Notes: a model not told the origin generated them from the sequence alone. A stretch of DNA of 31,857 nt from CTSOIL-112 sp964293815 (GCA_964293815.1 CAXYYC010000029.1:1-31857); one strand, 5' to 3'. Counted from the stretch's first letter, positions 1-7,314 are shown. Numbers and translations: made by a program.

Positions 1-47
1 TGCACATGCAAACGCACACTGTCAAGGATGGTTGCGGTCGCGCTCAT
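1..47 (-). CDS. Start of a late phage gene in the gp37 position (partial)
   Basis: An ATG at 47 shares one base with the stop codon of the gp36 gene and opens a frame that runs off the window edge. Only about 15 residues are visible (MSATATILDSVRLHV). In Mu the gene after gp36 is gp37, a DUF1834 protein of the tail-completion region, so position suggests that role. The visible residues are too few to show homology. Confidence 0.5.
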   Translation of the reverse strand, partial: MSATATILDSVRLHV

Positions 48-493
48 CAGTAGCCGCTCCAGTCTTGGCGATCACGGGTGCGAAACTGATACGCGCCCGA
101 TTCCGACTGCACCCGTTCGGTCGCACCGTCGCCGTTTTGCGGGCGTGTGCCGATCTGAATTTCACCGTCTCGGATCATAGTCAGTACCTTCAGCGCGTTT
201 TTGTACGCATCTTCGAGTGACTTTGGAAAGTCCGCACCATTGATACGACGGCGGTGCAACCAGTGACGCGCAATGTCGGTACACAGCGGGCGCAATACGG
301 TTGGTGCAGGCTCTAATGGCAGCGTGTAACGCCCCATCAAATAGCCGTCGGCCAGCTCGCAGGCATAAGCAATTGCCTTGTCCACAATGTCCCAGTTCGG
401 CTCGGTGAGCGAACCGCGTGGGTCATCGTTGGACAACTGCGCCAGCTCGGATAAGCTGATGGCGTCGGTCAGGTCTGCGCGGGTGATGTACAT
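47..493 (-). CDS. Mu gp36-like protein (DUF1320)
   Basis: This 148-residue protein begins MYITRADLTDAI and has the typical DUF1320 features: an N-terminal helix pair, a central stretch with ELADGYLMGRYTLPL (about residues 47-61), a DIARHWLHRRR helix, and a hydrophilic C-terminus. Proteins of this family are encoded just after the major head and decoration genes in Mu-like phages and are thought to act at the head-tail connection; the exact role is not settled. It is the fourth gene of the leftward head operon and overlaps the next gene by one base, so the two are probably translationally coupled. The family call is fairly sure. Confidence 0.85.
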   Translation of the reverse strand: MYITRADLTDAISLSELAQLSNDDPRGSLTEPNWDIVDKAIAYACELADGYLMGRYTLPLEPAPTVLRPLCTDIARHWLHRRRINGADFPKSLEDAYKNALKVLTMIRDGEIQIGTRPQNGDGATERVQSESGAYQFRTRDRQDWSGY

Positions 494-505
494 AGCTTCG
501 GTCGC

Positions 506-766
506 TTACGCTTCGGCTTTTTGGCCGCGCTTGGCGGTGGTTTTTGCTGTGGTATCCGGCGGGGTATCAGCAGGTGCATCGGCGCTCGCTTCGGCAATGG
601 CTGCTGCGGTGGCCGAGTCAGCCGCTTCACCTACAGTTACGTACTCGGACAATTGAGCGTACTGCTCGTCGCTCAATGTCACCGCTTCGCCTTCAGCAAC
701 GCGGTAGTCTTCCCCCTTGTCGTTCTGCAATACCAGAGGGATTTTGGCAATATAGATTTTTGGCAT
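506..766 (-). CDS. Small gp35-like head-operon protein
   Basis: An 86-residue acidic protein. The N-terminal half (MPKIYIAKIPLVLQNDKG...VTLSDEQYAQL) resembles short phage proteins that begin with a beta strand and a 'G..V.LSDEQ...L' motif, found in the gp35 position of Mu-like head operons. The C-terminal third is low complexity, rich in Ala, Asp, Thr and Pro, and probably disordered. It lies between the DUF2190 decoration protein and gp36. Function is unknown; a structural or assembly role follows from position only. Confidence 0.7.
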   Translation of the reverse strand: MPKIYIAKIPLVLQNDKGEDYRVAEGEAVTLSDEQYAQLSEYVTVGEAADSATAAAIAEASADAPADTPPDTTAKTTAKRGQKAEA

Positions 767-832
767 AATGTTCTTTCGGTTGTTGTTCGTTGGGGTTCGC
801 TTCGCTCACCGCCAACCTACGATCATTGGCGA

Positions 833-1171
833 TTAGCCGTTGAGTTTGATGCGGATGACTTCACCGGCTGCGGTGGCTGCGTCAATAGCAGTGCCAACAA
901 TCTTGGCCGTGCCTGTTTGAGCAATCGCCAAGCCTTGCAAACCTGCGGCAATCGGCACGCCTGCGGCAATGGCCGCACCGGCCTCGACCAGCGCAATGCC
1001 GATTACATCGACAGCGGCCTGATCGCCCACATCGGCCTCGTAAACGGATGTGCCGAGTACGGCTTCGCCATTCTCAGCTTGCTTACCTGCAAAACTAACC
1101 AAGCGGTTAGGCTGCCATGCGCCTGTGGTTTTGACCGTAGTGGTCAATAAAATTTGTTTGGTTTTTGCCAT
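833..1171 (-). CDS. DUF2190-type capsid decoration protein
   Basis: A 112-residue protein without Cys, rich in Ala, Gly and Val, with alternating short beta strands (ILLTTTVKTTGAW, AAVDVIGIALVEAG, TAKIVGTAID). This matches small DUF2190 or 'cement' proteins that sit on the outside of phage capsids and stabilise them. The minus-strand sequence before the ATG reads AAGGAGCC, a good ribosome-binding site. It follows the major capsid gene after an 81-bp gap that holds a strong hairpin. High-level expression beside the capsid gene would fit a decoration protein. The family call rests on composition, size and position. Confidence 0.72.
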   Translation of the reverse strand: MAKTKQILLTTTVKTTGAWQPNRLVSFAGKQAENGEAVLGTSVYEADVGDQAAVDVIGIALVEAGAAIAAGVPIAAGLQGLAIAQTGTAKIVGTAIDAATAAGEVIRIKLNG

Positions 1172-1202
1172 GATGGCTCCTTGTTTGGTTTTAATTCGGT
1201 TC

Positions 1203-1229
1203 GTAGAGACGGCGTTTATCCGTCTCTAC
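1203..1229. promoter_or_regulatory. Strong hairpin between capsid and decoration genes
   Basis: A perfect 10-bp inverted repeat, GTAGAGACGG and CCGTCTCTAC, encloses a 7-nt loop. It lies 3' of the major capsid gene and before the decoration gene on the minus strand. There is no U tract behind it in the direction of transcription, so it does not look like a classical terminator. It may protect the 3' end of capsid mRNA or attenuate transcription into the next genes. Confidence 0.6.
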
Positions 1230-1252
1230 AGCACGAGCTTTGCGGTCTTAGT

Positions 1253-2182
1253 TTAGGCGATGGCTTTATCGAACAAGAAGCCACACGCGCCGCCGACCAC
1301 TGCCGCTTTGCGGATGTCGGTATAGCGCACGTACTCAACTTTGCCACCCACGCCTTCATAGCGGTCTACATACGGCATACCACGACGGCGGAAGATGTAG
1401 CCGAATGACGGAACGCCTTCATCGTTGCCTGATTCCACTGCTTTCGGGCGCACGATCAGTGAGGTAAATTTGCCCCATACATCCACGAGCTTTTTACCGT
1501 CCGGCGCTGCAACGGTCTCACCGGTGATGATGTCATCTACCTCAAAGATGGCTTTGAGGTGTTCGATACTGAGCATCTTCAGATTGTTGCCGCCACCAAG
1601 CATGGCGAGCAAAGCCGGATGACGTTTCAATACGTTCATCACTGATGCGCCCGTCACCATGATGTTGGGTTTTTGACCACATTCGGCACGGACTTTTTCC
1701 TTGGCATTGACGATGTCGGTCAATGGGTCTGAGTCAGCGGCAGACCATTGTTTGCCTGACGATAGGTCTGTGGTCAAACCTGTTTGGTAGGTGGTTTTGT
1801 TTTGCAACAGTCGGGCAATGTCCAATTCCTGACGCAACTCAATGCCTGTGGTCACACGGCGCGTAGCCTTGGCTTTTTCGTCAAACATGGATTCATTATT
1901 CTCGCGGTAGTCAACACCGGCGGCCAAGTCGTGTTCTTCCAACACCACCGGCAGCATGGTTGCACTGTCCAATGTCATGACGTTGGACGCCGCGTGCGGG
2001 GCGCGTTCGGTCTGGTATTCGACAAAAGCGGCTTTGCCAAATACTGGCACGCGTACACCTTCTTTATCGACGAATACCACCGGCATGACTTGCTCACCGA
2101 TGAAGTTAGCTTGACGGTAGCCGACCGCCAGTTGGGTCAAAACGGGGTCTACTTGTCGTTTGTTTTTTAAATATGCGCTCAT
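1253..2182 (-). CDS. Major capsid protein
   Basis: A 309-residue protein in the gpT position, directly after protease/scaffold. It has the usual content of an HK97-type capsid protein of transposable phages: an N-terminal region (VDPVLTQLAVGYRQANFIGEQVMPVVFVDKE), a helix with RQELDIARLLQN around residues 118-129, a 'PNIMVTGASVMNVLKRHPALL' stretch, and a C-terminal 'GYIFRRRGMPYVDRYEGVGGKVEYVRYTD' region followed by a small hydrophobic end. It resembles capsid proteins of B3- or BcepMu-type phages more than Mu gpT in its motifs, as far as I can judge from memory. Its partners are the protease I that matures the head, the scaffold Z and the decoration protein encoded next to it. Confidence 0.85.
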   Translation of the reverse strand: MSAYLKNKRQVDPVLTQLAVGYRQANFIGEQVMPVVFVDKEGVRVPVFGKAAFVEYQTERAPHAASNVMTLDSATMLPVVLEEHDLAAGVDYRENNESMFDEKAKATRRVTTGIELRQELDIARLLQNKTTYQTGLTTDLSSGKQWSAADSDPLTDIVNAKEKVRAECGQKPNIMVTGASVMNVLKRHPALLAMLGGGNNLKMLSIEHLKAIFEVDDIITGETVAAPDGKKLVDVWGKFTSLIVRPKAVESGNDEGVPSFGYIFRRRGMPYVDRYEGVGGKVEYVRYTDIRKAAVVGGACGFLFDKAIA

Positions 2183-2250
2183 TGTTTCATTTCCTTTTTA
2201 TGAGTGATGGATTGGTTAGATAGCCTGTATAGAGATTGGCCGCTGGGGTG

Positions 2251-2718
2251 TTAAACAGTGCGGCGGGCGGCTTCTTCGTAGCTGATGCCTTCTTTATCGG
2301 CCAAAGTTTGCGCGCGCTGGTGATGTGACAGACTTTCAGGGTCTGCTTCAGCAAAATCAGCCGTCACGCCGGAGTTACGCGCACCTGCTTTGCCTGCCGT
2401 GGCGACTTCGCCAAAAATCTCAGCGGCCGGACTGTCAGACATCCAGCCACGAATCGCGTCGCCCAGTGTCTGCTGGTTTTCGCCTTCGCCAAAATCGGCT
2501 GTGATGTCGTTCGGGTATTGCACAAAGTCCAACACACGCACGGCCAGCGCTTTGTGTGCGGGTTTGAGCTTGCCGCTTTTCACCAAGCTTTCGGCAAAGT
2601 CGGCGTTGGCGGTGTGTGCTGCTTCACGCTCGGCCTTGGCCTGCGCGGATTGCAGATCCGCTAATTGTTTCTCGGCCGCTTCGGCACGGGCGAGTGCTTG
2701 TTTTTCCGCTTCGGTCAT
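2251..2718 (-). CDS. Scaffold protein from an internal start (Mu Z-like)
   Basis: Within the protease gene and in the same frame, Met225 is preceded on the minus strand by AAAAGGAG seven bases upstream. That is a better ribosome-binding site than the one of the full-length gene. Translation from here gives a 155-residue protein starting MTEAEKQALARAEAAEKQL, nearly all helical and coiled coil at its N-terminus. In Mu the Z scaffold is made in the same way from the 3' half of I. Sequence and precedent agree, so I regard this start as real. Confidence 0.75.
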   Translation of the reverse strand: MTEAEKQALARAEAAEKQLADLQSAQAKAEREAAHTANADFAESLVKSGKLKPAHKALAVRVLDFVQYPNDITADFGEGENQQTLGDAIRGWMSDSPAAEIFGEVATAGKAGARNSGVTADFAEADPESLSHHQRAQTLADKEGISYEEAARRTV

Positions 2719-3390
2719 TTCTGGCTCCTTTTCAATGGGCGGGGTTTGGGGTTCGGTGGGTGATTCGGTTTGTGGTGCGACTGGTGTTGACGCTTCTGCA
2801 AACGAGGCCAATGGTTCAGCTCGTTGCATTCGATCTTGGGCAGCGTCTTCGCGGATGCTCTCAATCTCCCAATTTGGAATGACGGTGTCGGCTTCTGCTT
2901 GGCCGAATTTGCCGATCATCCAATCGCGCAAACGGCGGAACAATCCTGCGGCGGTCTCTTGGCCATACTCAGAAAACTCAACACAGCCGTCCGCATCAGA
3001 GAAACTGACCGCGCCCAAGCCTTTGACTGATGGCGGCATAGCACCGAGCAGGCCAACGTGGCGCAGATACCATTTACCCGGCACGGGGTTGGACGGGTGT
3101 GCGGGTGGGTAGAAGCTGGCGGAAACGTGTTTGAATTTTTTGGCTCGCACGAGTTCTTTCGCGCCTTCGTCCACGTCGGAAAACTCTGCGGTCAGTGAAC
3201 CGTTGGCGCTACTCAAGCCCTTGACCCAACCAAATGCGGGGTCATCGGTTTTCGGGTGGCCGAATACCAGCGGCGCTTCGTGTAGATCGGGGTCGTAGCA
3301 GTCGGCACAGTCCAGCACATCTTGCTCGGTGATGTCGTATGCTTTGCCGTCGCTTGAATGGCGTTTGCCTGCTTTGAAAATTTGAAACAT
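2251..3390 (-). CDS. Head maturation protease / scaffold (Mu I-like)
   Basis: A 379-residue protein of the Mu gp32 (I) type. The N-terminal half (about 1-150) is the protease domain, with FKAGKRHSSDGKAYDIT, LVFGHPKTDDPAFGWVKGL and VSASFYPP as recognisable blocks; the GHP and the VSAS segment are the likely active-site region. Residues 190-225 form a Pro/Glu/Thr linker. From Met225 a long Ala/Glu/Lys/Gln coiled coil begins, typical of a scaffold. The protein processes the prohead and supplies its own scaffold. It is the first gene of the leftward late block and starts 215 bp after the Mor gene. SD is TGGAG before the ATG. Confidence 0.88.
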   Translation of the reverse strand: MFQIFKAGKRHSSDGKAYDITEQDVLDCADCYDPDLHEAPLVFGHPKTDDPAFGWVKGLSSANGSLTAEFSDVDEGAKELVRAKKFKHVSASFYPPAHPSNPVPGKWYLRHVGLLGAMPPSVKGLGAVSFSDADGCVEFSEYGQETAAGLFRRLRDWMIGKFGQAEADTVIPNWEIESIREDAAQDRMQRAEPLASFAEASTPVAPQTESPTEPQTPPIEKEPEMTEAEKQALARAEAAEKQLADLQSAQAKAEREAAHTANADFAESLVKSGKLKPAHKALAVRVLDFVQYPNDITADFGEGENQQTLGDAIRGWMSDSPAAEIFGEVATAGKAGARNSGVTADFAEADPESLSHHQRAQTLADKEGISYEEAARRTV

Positions 3391-3605
3391 GAATGCACTC
3401 CATCGTGTGAATGGGTGCAGTATCGGTTTTGTCCGATTGAAGTTCTTTTAATGCGTATTAAAAAAACAGGCGAATGATTTAAGCCATTTTGATTAGAGGC
3501 GATTTAAGCGATTTTTAAAGCTGGGGTATGCCATCGTATGTTTTATTATTTTTATCGGCACACAGACGCGTCACAAAAATTCCTGACGCTATTAGCCGCC
3601 AATGG
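3391..3605 (-). promoter_or_regulatory. Gap between Mor and the head operon: candidate late promoter region
   Basis: No gene is visible in this AT-rich 215-bp gap. It lies downstream of the activator gene mor and upstream of the first leftward late gene, where an activator-dependent late promoter is expected. It contains a perfect dyad with 7-bp arms (TTTTAAT, GCGT, ATTAAAA; 3446-3463), a smaller ATCGG/CCGAT repeat (3422-3437), and two GCGATTT repeats at about 3509-3526. No second activator gene like Mu C is present. Confidence 0.45.
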
Positions 3606-3959
3606 TCAATCCTGAAATAGATTGCCTTGGGTTTTTGCACGCTCACGCTCACCAACATTTTTCAAAATCTTGTAAACATGCTGCGTTGTTAGATTGTACT
3701 TGCTTGCCAGTTCGATGTGATTTCGCCCATTAAAATCAGCCCAAATTTGTAAATCACGCGCAGACAGTTGACCACCATGATTTTTGGGGAAATAAATGAG
3801 CTGACCGCCCCAGTTGTCGGTAATGAATCGGGCGACTTTGATGCCAATGATTTTAGCATCTTGCGGCTCCAGCGTACCGGCAGGCAATGCGGCCAGTAGC
3901 TGTGCAGTCAATTGGTCTTGTAGATCGGTTACCAGCTCTGGGACACGATCATCCATCAT
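3606..3959 (-). CDS. mor: Mor-family middle/late transcription activator
   Basis: A 117-residue protein that matches the Mor/C family over its length. The N-terminal dimerisation part holds VPELVTDLQDQLTAQLL, the middle has WGGQLIYFPK (about residues 50-59), the family signature before the DNA-binding part, and the C-terminus has a helix-turn-helix reading ELASKYNLTTQHVYKILKNV. In Mu, Mor activates the middle promoter and C the late promoters; here only one such protein is seen in the window, so it may do both jobs. It overlaps the end of gemA by 11 bases, as part of the early/middle transcript, and precedes the leftward head genes. Confidence 0.9.
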   Translation of the reverse strand: MMDDRVPELVTDLQDQLTAQLLAALPAGTLEPQDAKIIGIKVARFITDNWGGQLIYFPKNHGGQLSARDLQIWADFNGRNHIELASKYNLTTQHVYKILKNVGERERAKTQGNLFQD

Positions 3960-4587
3960 GGCCTCCTGTGGTTTCTGTAGCCTGCGCTACAACATCCTTG
4001 AACAGCGTTTGTGCGTGCTGCCACTGAGTTACGTCACAATCCAAAATACTCATCTTTAACGCGCGTTGTACGATGCTGTAGATTGCACGCGCTGAGGTTT
4101 TTGGGTTGATATGCGGGAGCATGGCGCGAAATGGCGCAGTGCGGGTGCGATCCAGCCATTTTTTGAGTTGCTCAATCATGTCTGAGGCTTGGTGCAAGTC
4201 CAAAAATTTCGGGTGTTCTTTGCGTGTCACGCGACGAGTATAGGCACACAGAGCGCTCTCGCTGGAGTCGCGCACCGCGCCAAACTCGTGCAGTTCAATC
4301 CACAGCGAACGGATTTTTTTCACTTGGTCACGATCATCGCCAATCGGTAAATCCGGCTTGGCTGGCTGGCGTGGTTTGGCGGCAGGTTTGAAACCAGCGC
4401 GTTTGAAATGCGCCAGCAATGCCGTGCGTCCTTGTGCGTCCAACTCACCCGCCGAATCGGTTTTACCTTTGCTCGCGTTCATGACAGCAGCGCGGTAGTT
4501 ATCATCGGACAAGCCCAGTTGCTCTTTCGCGATATGAATTTTCGCCAGTTCTGAGGCGCGGATTTTAGCGATGGTGCGGCCGGTCAT
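3949..4587 (-). CDS. gemA: GemA-like regulatory protein (Mu gp16, DUF1018)
   Basis: A 212-residue protein starting MTGRTIAKIRASELAKIHIAKEQLGL, with DDNYRAAV and LLAHFKRAGFKP following; this is the DUF1018 block. A basic Pro/Lys linker (residues about 72-85) leads to a second conserved block with IRSLWIELHEFGAVRDSSESAL and a C-terminal helical region. In Mu, GemA affects host gene expression and DNA supercoiling. It lies immediately before mor, as in Mu, and shares four bases with the preceding DUF2786 gene. The family call is secure; the biochemical role is poorly known. Confidence 0.88.
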   Translation of the reverse strand: MTGRTIAKIRASELAKIHIAKEQLGLSDDNYRAAVMNASKGKTDSAGELDAQGRTALLAHFKRAGFKPAAKPRQPAKPDLPIGDDRDQVKKIRSLWIELHEFGAVRDSSESALCAYTRRVTRKEHPKFLDLHQASDMIEQLKKWLDRTRTAPFRAMLPHINPKTSARAIYSIVQRALKMSILDCDVTQWQHAQTLFKDVVAQATETTGGHDG

Positions 4588-5285
4588 GACAGTAGTCCTT
4601 GCGACTTTTTGCCACCCACGCCGTGGTGCAGTTGGGCGTTACGCGCTTCCATGTTGCCGTTGAAATAGTCGTTGTTGGTGATGTTGCGACCTTTAACCCG
4701 ATCACGCATTTTGGCCGTTTCCATATTCGGGTATTTGCTGTCCATGTAATGCTCAATCAACTGCTTGGTTTTGTCGCTGTTCGCAAAGCCCTGAACCAGA
4801 TTGGCTACACCGTTAATGTAGCCACGTGCAAACACGTCGCCACGAGCAGTTTTGGTCTCGGTCTTGCAGTTTTTGCGCTGTGCATTCATGTAGCGTCGGC
4901 GTGCTTTAGAACATTGCTCAGATAGAACTTCGAATGAGTATTGCGCAATCTCAGCCGCGGGCGACACGCCAACAAATACATAGAAGCGATGGGTGCGCAT
5001 TCGAGAACCTGATAACCAACGTCGCTCATAAGTGGTGTAGTGTTGGCATCCAAAGGCGGACGAAATCAGATTGGCCAGTAGCGATTCCCACGCAACCACG
5101 CCTGCATTGCTTGCTTTGGCTCGCATCTCTTGCACGTCAGACAATTCAATATCCAACTCATTCAGTCCATGCATTTGCATGAGTTTCTGAGCTTGGCGCA
5201 AGCCTGCGGCGGCTTCGTGCGGGTTATCTGAGTTTGACAATGCCAAGCATTTTTTAATCTTGTCGATGATTTTTTCGTGTTCCAT
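4584..5285 (-). CDS. DUF2786-containing protein
   Basis: A 233-residue protein. The first 45 residues (IIDKIKKCLALSNSDNPHEAAAGLRQAQKLMQMHGL) are a clear DUF2786 motif, found in many phage early regions. The middle holds a tryptophan and aromatic block (WESLLANLISSAFGCQHYTTYERRWLSG) and a FVGVSPAAEIAQYSFEVL segment; a basic region (KARRRYMNAQRKNCKTETKT) follows. Function is unknown. It is coupled to gemA by a four-base overlap. Its place in the early operon suggests a DNA-related or host-takeover role, but nothing catalytic can be pointed to. Confidence 0.8.
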   Translation of the reverse strand: MEHEKIIDKIKKCLALSNSDNPHEAAAGLRQAQKLMQMHGLNELDIELSDVQEMRAKASNAGVVAWESLLANLISSAFGCQHYTTYERRWLSGSRMRTHRFYVFVGVSPAAEIAQYSFEVLSEQCSKARRRYMNAQRKNCKTETKTARGDVFARGYINGVANLVQGFANSDKTKQLIEHYMDSKYPNMETAKMRDRVKGRNITNNDYFNGNMEARNAQLHHGVGGKKSQGLLS

Positions 5286-5356
5286 TTTCGCATCCTTTCC
5301 TGTTGTCCCATCTCACCAGCGCACTTGCTTACGGTCAAATGCGCTGATAAAACGGA

Positions 5357-5626
5357 CTACACAGCGTCGGCCAGTTCTTTGCCAGCCTTGAACTTAACCA
5401 CGTTCTTCGCCTCAATTTGGATCGCTTCGCCCGTTTGCGGGTTGCGGCCTTCGCGGGCTTCGCGGTGTTCGACCTTAAACGTGCCGAAGCCGATAAACTG
5501 CGCTGTGTCGGCTTTGGATAAAGCGGTTTTGATGTTGTCAAACACCGATTCAACGGCACGCTTGACATCGGCTTTGGACAAGCCGGTATCGGCTGAGACG
5601 TAGTTAATTAAGTCTTGCTTGTTCAT
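5357..5626 (-). CDS. Phage-encoded HU-family DNA-bending protein
   Basis: An 89-residue protein with the whole HU/IHF fold: MNKQDLINYVSADTGLSKADVKRAVESVFDNI at the N-terminus, FIGFGTFKVEHREAREGRNPQTGE (the beta arm with its GRNPQTGE signature at about residues 60-67) and a C-terminal VVKFKAGKELADAV helix. HU bends DNA and, in Mu, is needed to build the transposase complex at the left end. The minus strand has AAAGGAGCAACAC before the ATG, a good ribosome-binding site. A private copy in the transposition operon may make the phage less dependent on host HU. Confidence 0.93.
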   Translation of the reverse strand: MNKQDLINYVSADTGLSKADVKRAVESVFDNIKTALSKADTAQFIGFGTFKVEHREAREGRNPQTGEAIQIEAKNVVKFKAGKELADAV

Positions 5627-5675
5627 GTGTTGCTCCTTTGGTTGTTGTGTCCGATTGGACGGTTAAAAAAATGGT

Positions 5676-5897
5676 TTAGTTAATGGTTTTTGCGGATATT
5701 TGGTTTTCGACCAACTGCTGAATACAATTGCCACATAGTTGATGAGTCTCTACATAAGTCACACCATCTTTTTTCTCTCGGAAAACAAACTCTTTCCAAC
5801 CACCAGATGTTGGCTTACCATCTTCGGCCTCACCGTTTTTTGTCTGGGCGTATGTTCCACAGAGGTCGCAGACCCATTGTTCTATGGTTTTTATCAT
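5676..5897 (-). CDS. Small zinc-ribbon protein
   Basis: A 73-residue protein with two Cys pairs, CDLC at residues 9-12 and CGNC at about 55-58, separated by a charged segment (GGWKEFVFREKKDGVTYVETHQL). The arrangement is that of a small zinc ribbon binding one metal ion. Its start overlaps the end of the upstream membrane-protein gene by four bases, so it belongs to the early operon. No specific family or partner is recognised; DNA or protein binding is possible. Confidence 0.65.
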   Translation of the reverse strand: MIKTIEQWVCDLCGTYAQTKNGEAEDGKPTSGGWKEFVFREKKDGVTYVETHQLCGNCIQQLVENQISAKTIN

Positions 5898-6064
5898 TTA
5901 AAAAATCCGCCAAAATAAACAATTGAGAAACCCAAAGCGGATGCAATGACCGTGATCCAAAAGCTATGCTCGCCCGTCTTTTGCTTGCCGTGCATATTCG
6001 CTCCGATGAGCAGATTCGCTGCCATAAACGATAAATAGATAATTTGCCAAATTCCGAAATTCAT
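5894..6064 (-). CDS. Small two-helix membrane protein
   Basis: A 56-residue protein. The start at 6064 is chosen because AGGAG lies seven bases upstream; longer versions of the frame have no such site. It has two hydrophobic segments, IWQIIYLSFMAANLLIGA (about residues 5-22) and WITVIASALGFSIVYFGGFF (about 36-55), joined by a short basic loop (NMHGKQKTGEHS). It should sit in the inner membrane as a hairpin. No family is recognised. Early expression makes a role in host modification or superinfection exclusion possible, but this is a guess. Confidence 0.65.
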   Translation of the reverse strand: MNFGIWQIIYLSFMAANLLIGANMHGKQKTGEHSFWITVIASALGFSIVYFGGFFK

Positions 6065-6101
6065 GTTTACTCCTGTGTTGTTCAATAGATTGGTGTGGTG
6101 A

Positions 6102-6719
6102 TCACACTCTTGCAATATCCAAGTTAATTGGCTCGTAATCACCGTCGTTATTGCGTTCGTAAAAGCGGACGTATGGCTTGCTACTCACGGCGTGCATACT
6201 GTCGGCAATCGCTTCCATTGCCTTTCGCCACTTGCTATCCATGATTTTGAGTGAGCGCAGGGACAGCACGCGCGAGGTGTTGACCTTGCCTTCTTTGTCC
6301 ACCTGAAATGCGTGATTAACCAGTGCGCGGATGTTGTCATTGACACCTTCCGACCACGTAACCACACACTCATCAATCAGTTCTTTGGCCGCCTGCAGAC
6401 GCTCGTCAAAAGCAAGGCGATCTTGGATTTGGCGCACGACTTGGTAACGCCCATCAAATGATGTGAGCGTGACATTGCCTTTCGCGCCTCCGAATTTCAC
6501 GCCGTATTGTTCGAGGCTGGTTTCGACGAATGCGGACACGTCGCCCATTGCATCGGCTTTAAATGCAGTCAATACAGCCGATTGCGCCTTGGCCTTTTCG
6601 CACAGCTCGGTCACCGTTTGGTGACGCAACTTGTCGATGTCTTTAATTTTCGATTCTGGAACGAGATTACCGGCGGCATCTTGCCAGTAGCCCTCTGGTA
6701 CGGTTTTTTGGTCAGTCAT
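6102..6719 (-). CDS. DUF3164 protein
   Basis: A 205-residue protein starting MTDQKTVPEGYWQDAAGNLVPESKIKDID; the 'P.GYW.DA.GNLVP...IK..D' block is the hallmark of DUF3164, found in Mu-like early regions. The rest is helical, with a conserved TLTSFDGRYQVVRQIQDRLAFDERLQAAKELID core and a C-terminal block with SLRSLKIMDSKWRKAMEAI. The start at 6719 has AAAGGAG seven bases upstream. The end of the preceding gene overlaps it by four bases. Function is unknown. Confidence 0.85.
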   Translation of the reverse strand: MTDQKTVPEGYWQDAAGNLVPESKIKDIDKLRHQTVTELCEKAKAQSAVLTAFKADAMGDVSAFVETSLEQYGVKFGGAKGNVTLTSFDGRYQVVRQIQDRLAFDERLQAAKELIDECVVTWSEGVNDNIRALVNHAFQVDKEGKVNTSRVLSLRSLKIMDSKWRKAMEAIADSMHAVSSKPYVRFYERNNDGDYEPINLDIARV

Positions 6720-6943
6720 GATTGCTCCTTTAGGGTTGGATTTAGTTCTAAAACACGTTGGTCGATACGATTCAATGCTTGATACAGCTCGCCAAATTCG
6801 GGACACGCGGTGTAGGTTTGTCCGAGCGCAGTGCGGTATTCTTTAATCATGTCTTTCGGCATAATCCGCTCCATTTCGGCGATTGCTGACCGTATATGAT
6901 TGGCCGCATGGGTGAGTACTTCAGCCTTGATTTTTGGGTTCAC
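6716..6943 (-). CDS. Hypothetical helical early protein
   Basis: A 75-residue protein, largely alpha-helical by composition (MNPKIKAEVLTHAANHIRSAIAEMERIM, then YQALNRIDQRVLELNP). It overlaps the genes on both sides by four bases, so translation is probably coupled through the operon. I recognise no family and see no cofactor-binding or catalytic motif. Confidence 0.65.
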   Translation of the reverse strand: MNPKIKAEVLTHAANHIRSAIAEMERIMPKDMIKEYRTALGQTYTACPEFGELYQALNRIDQRVLELNPTLKEQS

Positions 6944-7314
6944 GGTTGACTCCTAAAATGCCCGTTTAACAGGGCTTGGATTTTGGCGATGTTGCGTTTG
7001 GCTTGTTCGCGGCTCACGCTTGGCTCGGTCTGTGTCAATTGTGGCTGTGGCGGCAAAGCAGGCAACTCTTTGTATAACTGCGCTGGTGTCGGCCATGCGT
7101 CCAGCGTGCCAGCCAGCCGTAAAAACGCCGTGCGAAAACGCGGACCATCTCTATCTTCGAACCACACCGGATTGCGGTTCATGATCGCCATTAACCACAC
7201 GTCCAGAACTGCTGTAATCGTGTCGTGCGCGGGTGCATTACGCAGGCGCAGTGTGAGCAACATTTGCAGTCCTTCAATTACAACCACTTCGAGCCAGTGT
7301 GGTGCGGCGGTCAT
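6940..7314 (-). CDS. Hypothetical early protein
   Basis: A 124-residue protein with an N-terminal helical half (LEVVVIEGLQMLLTLRLRNAPAHDTITAVLDVWLMAI) and a Pro-rich part followed by a helix (VSREQAKRNIAKIQALLNGH). The block with DGPRFRTAFLRLAGTLDAWPTPAQLYKELP resembles the end of small proteins in Mu-like early regions that accompany replication functions, but I cannot assign a family. It overlaps neighbours by four bases on both sides. Confidence 0.65.
   Translation of the reverse strand: MTAAPHWLEVVVIEGLQMLLTLRLRNAPAHDTITAVLDVWLMAIMNRNPVWFEDRDGPRFRTAFLRLAGTLDAWPTPAQLYKELPALPPQPQLTQTEPSVSREQAKRNIAKIQALLNGHFRSQP

Noticed and set aside
767..832. Hairpin GTTGG...CCAAC as a terminator between the decoration and gp35-like genes
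   Set aside because: The pairing is imperfect with a long loop and no T tract; read as part of normal operon spacing.
521..1150. Long plus-strand open frame opposite the head genes
   Set aside because: It lies antisense to three well-supported minus-strand genes and its product has no protein-like pattern.
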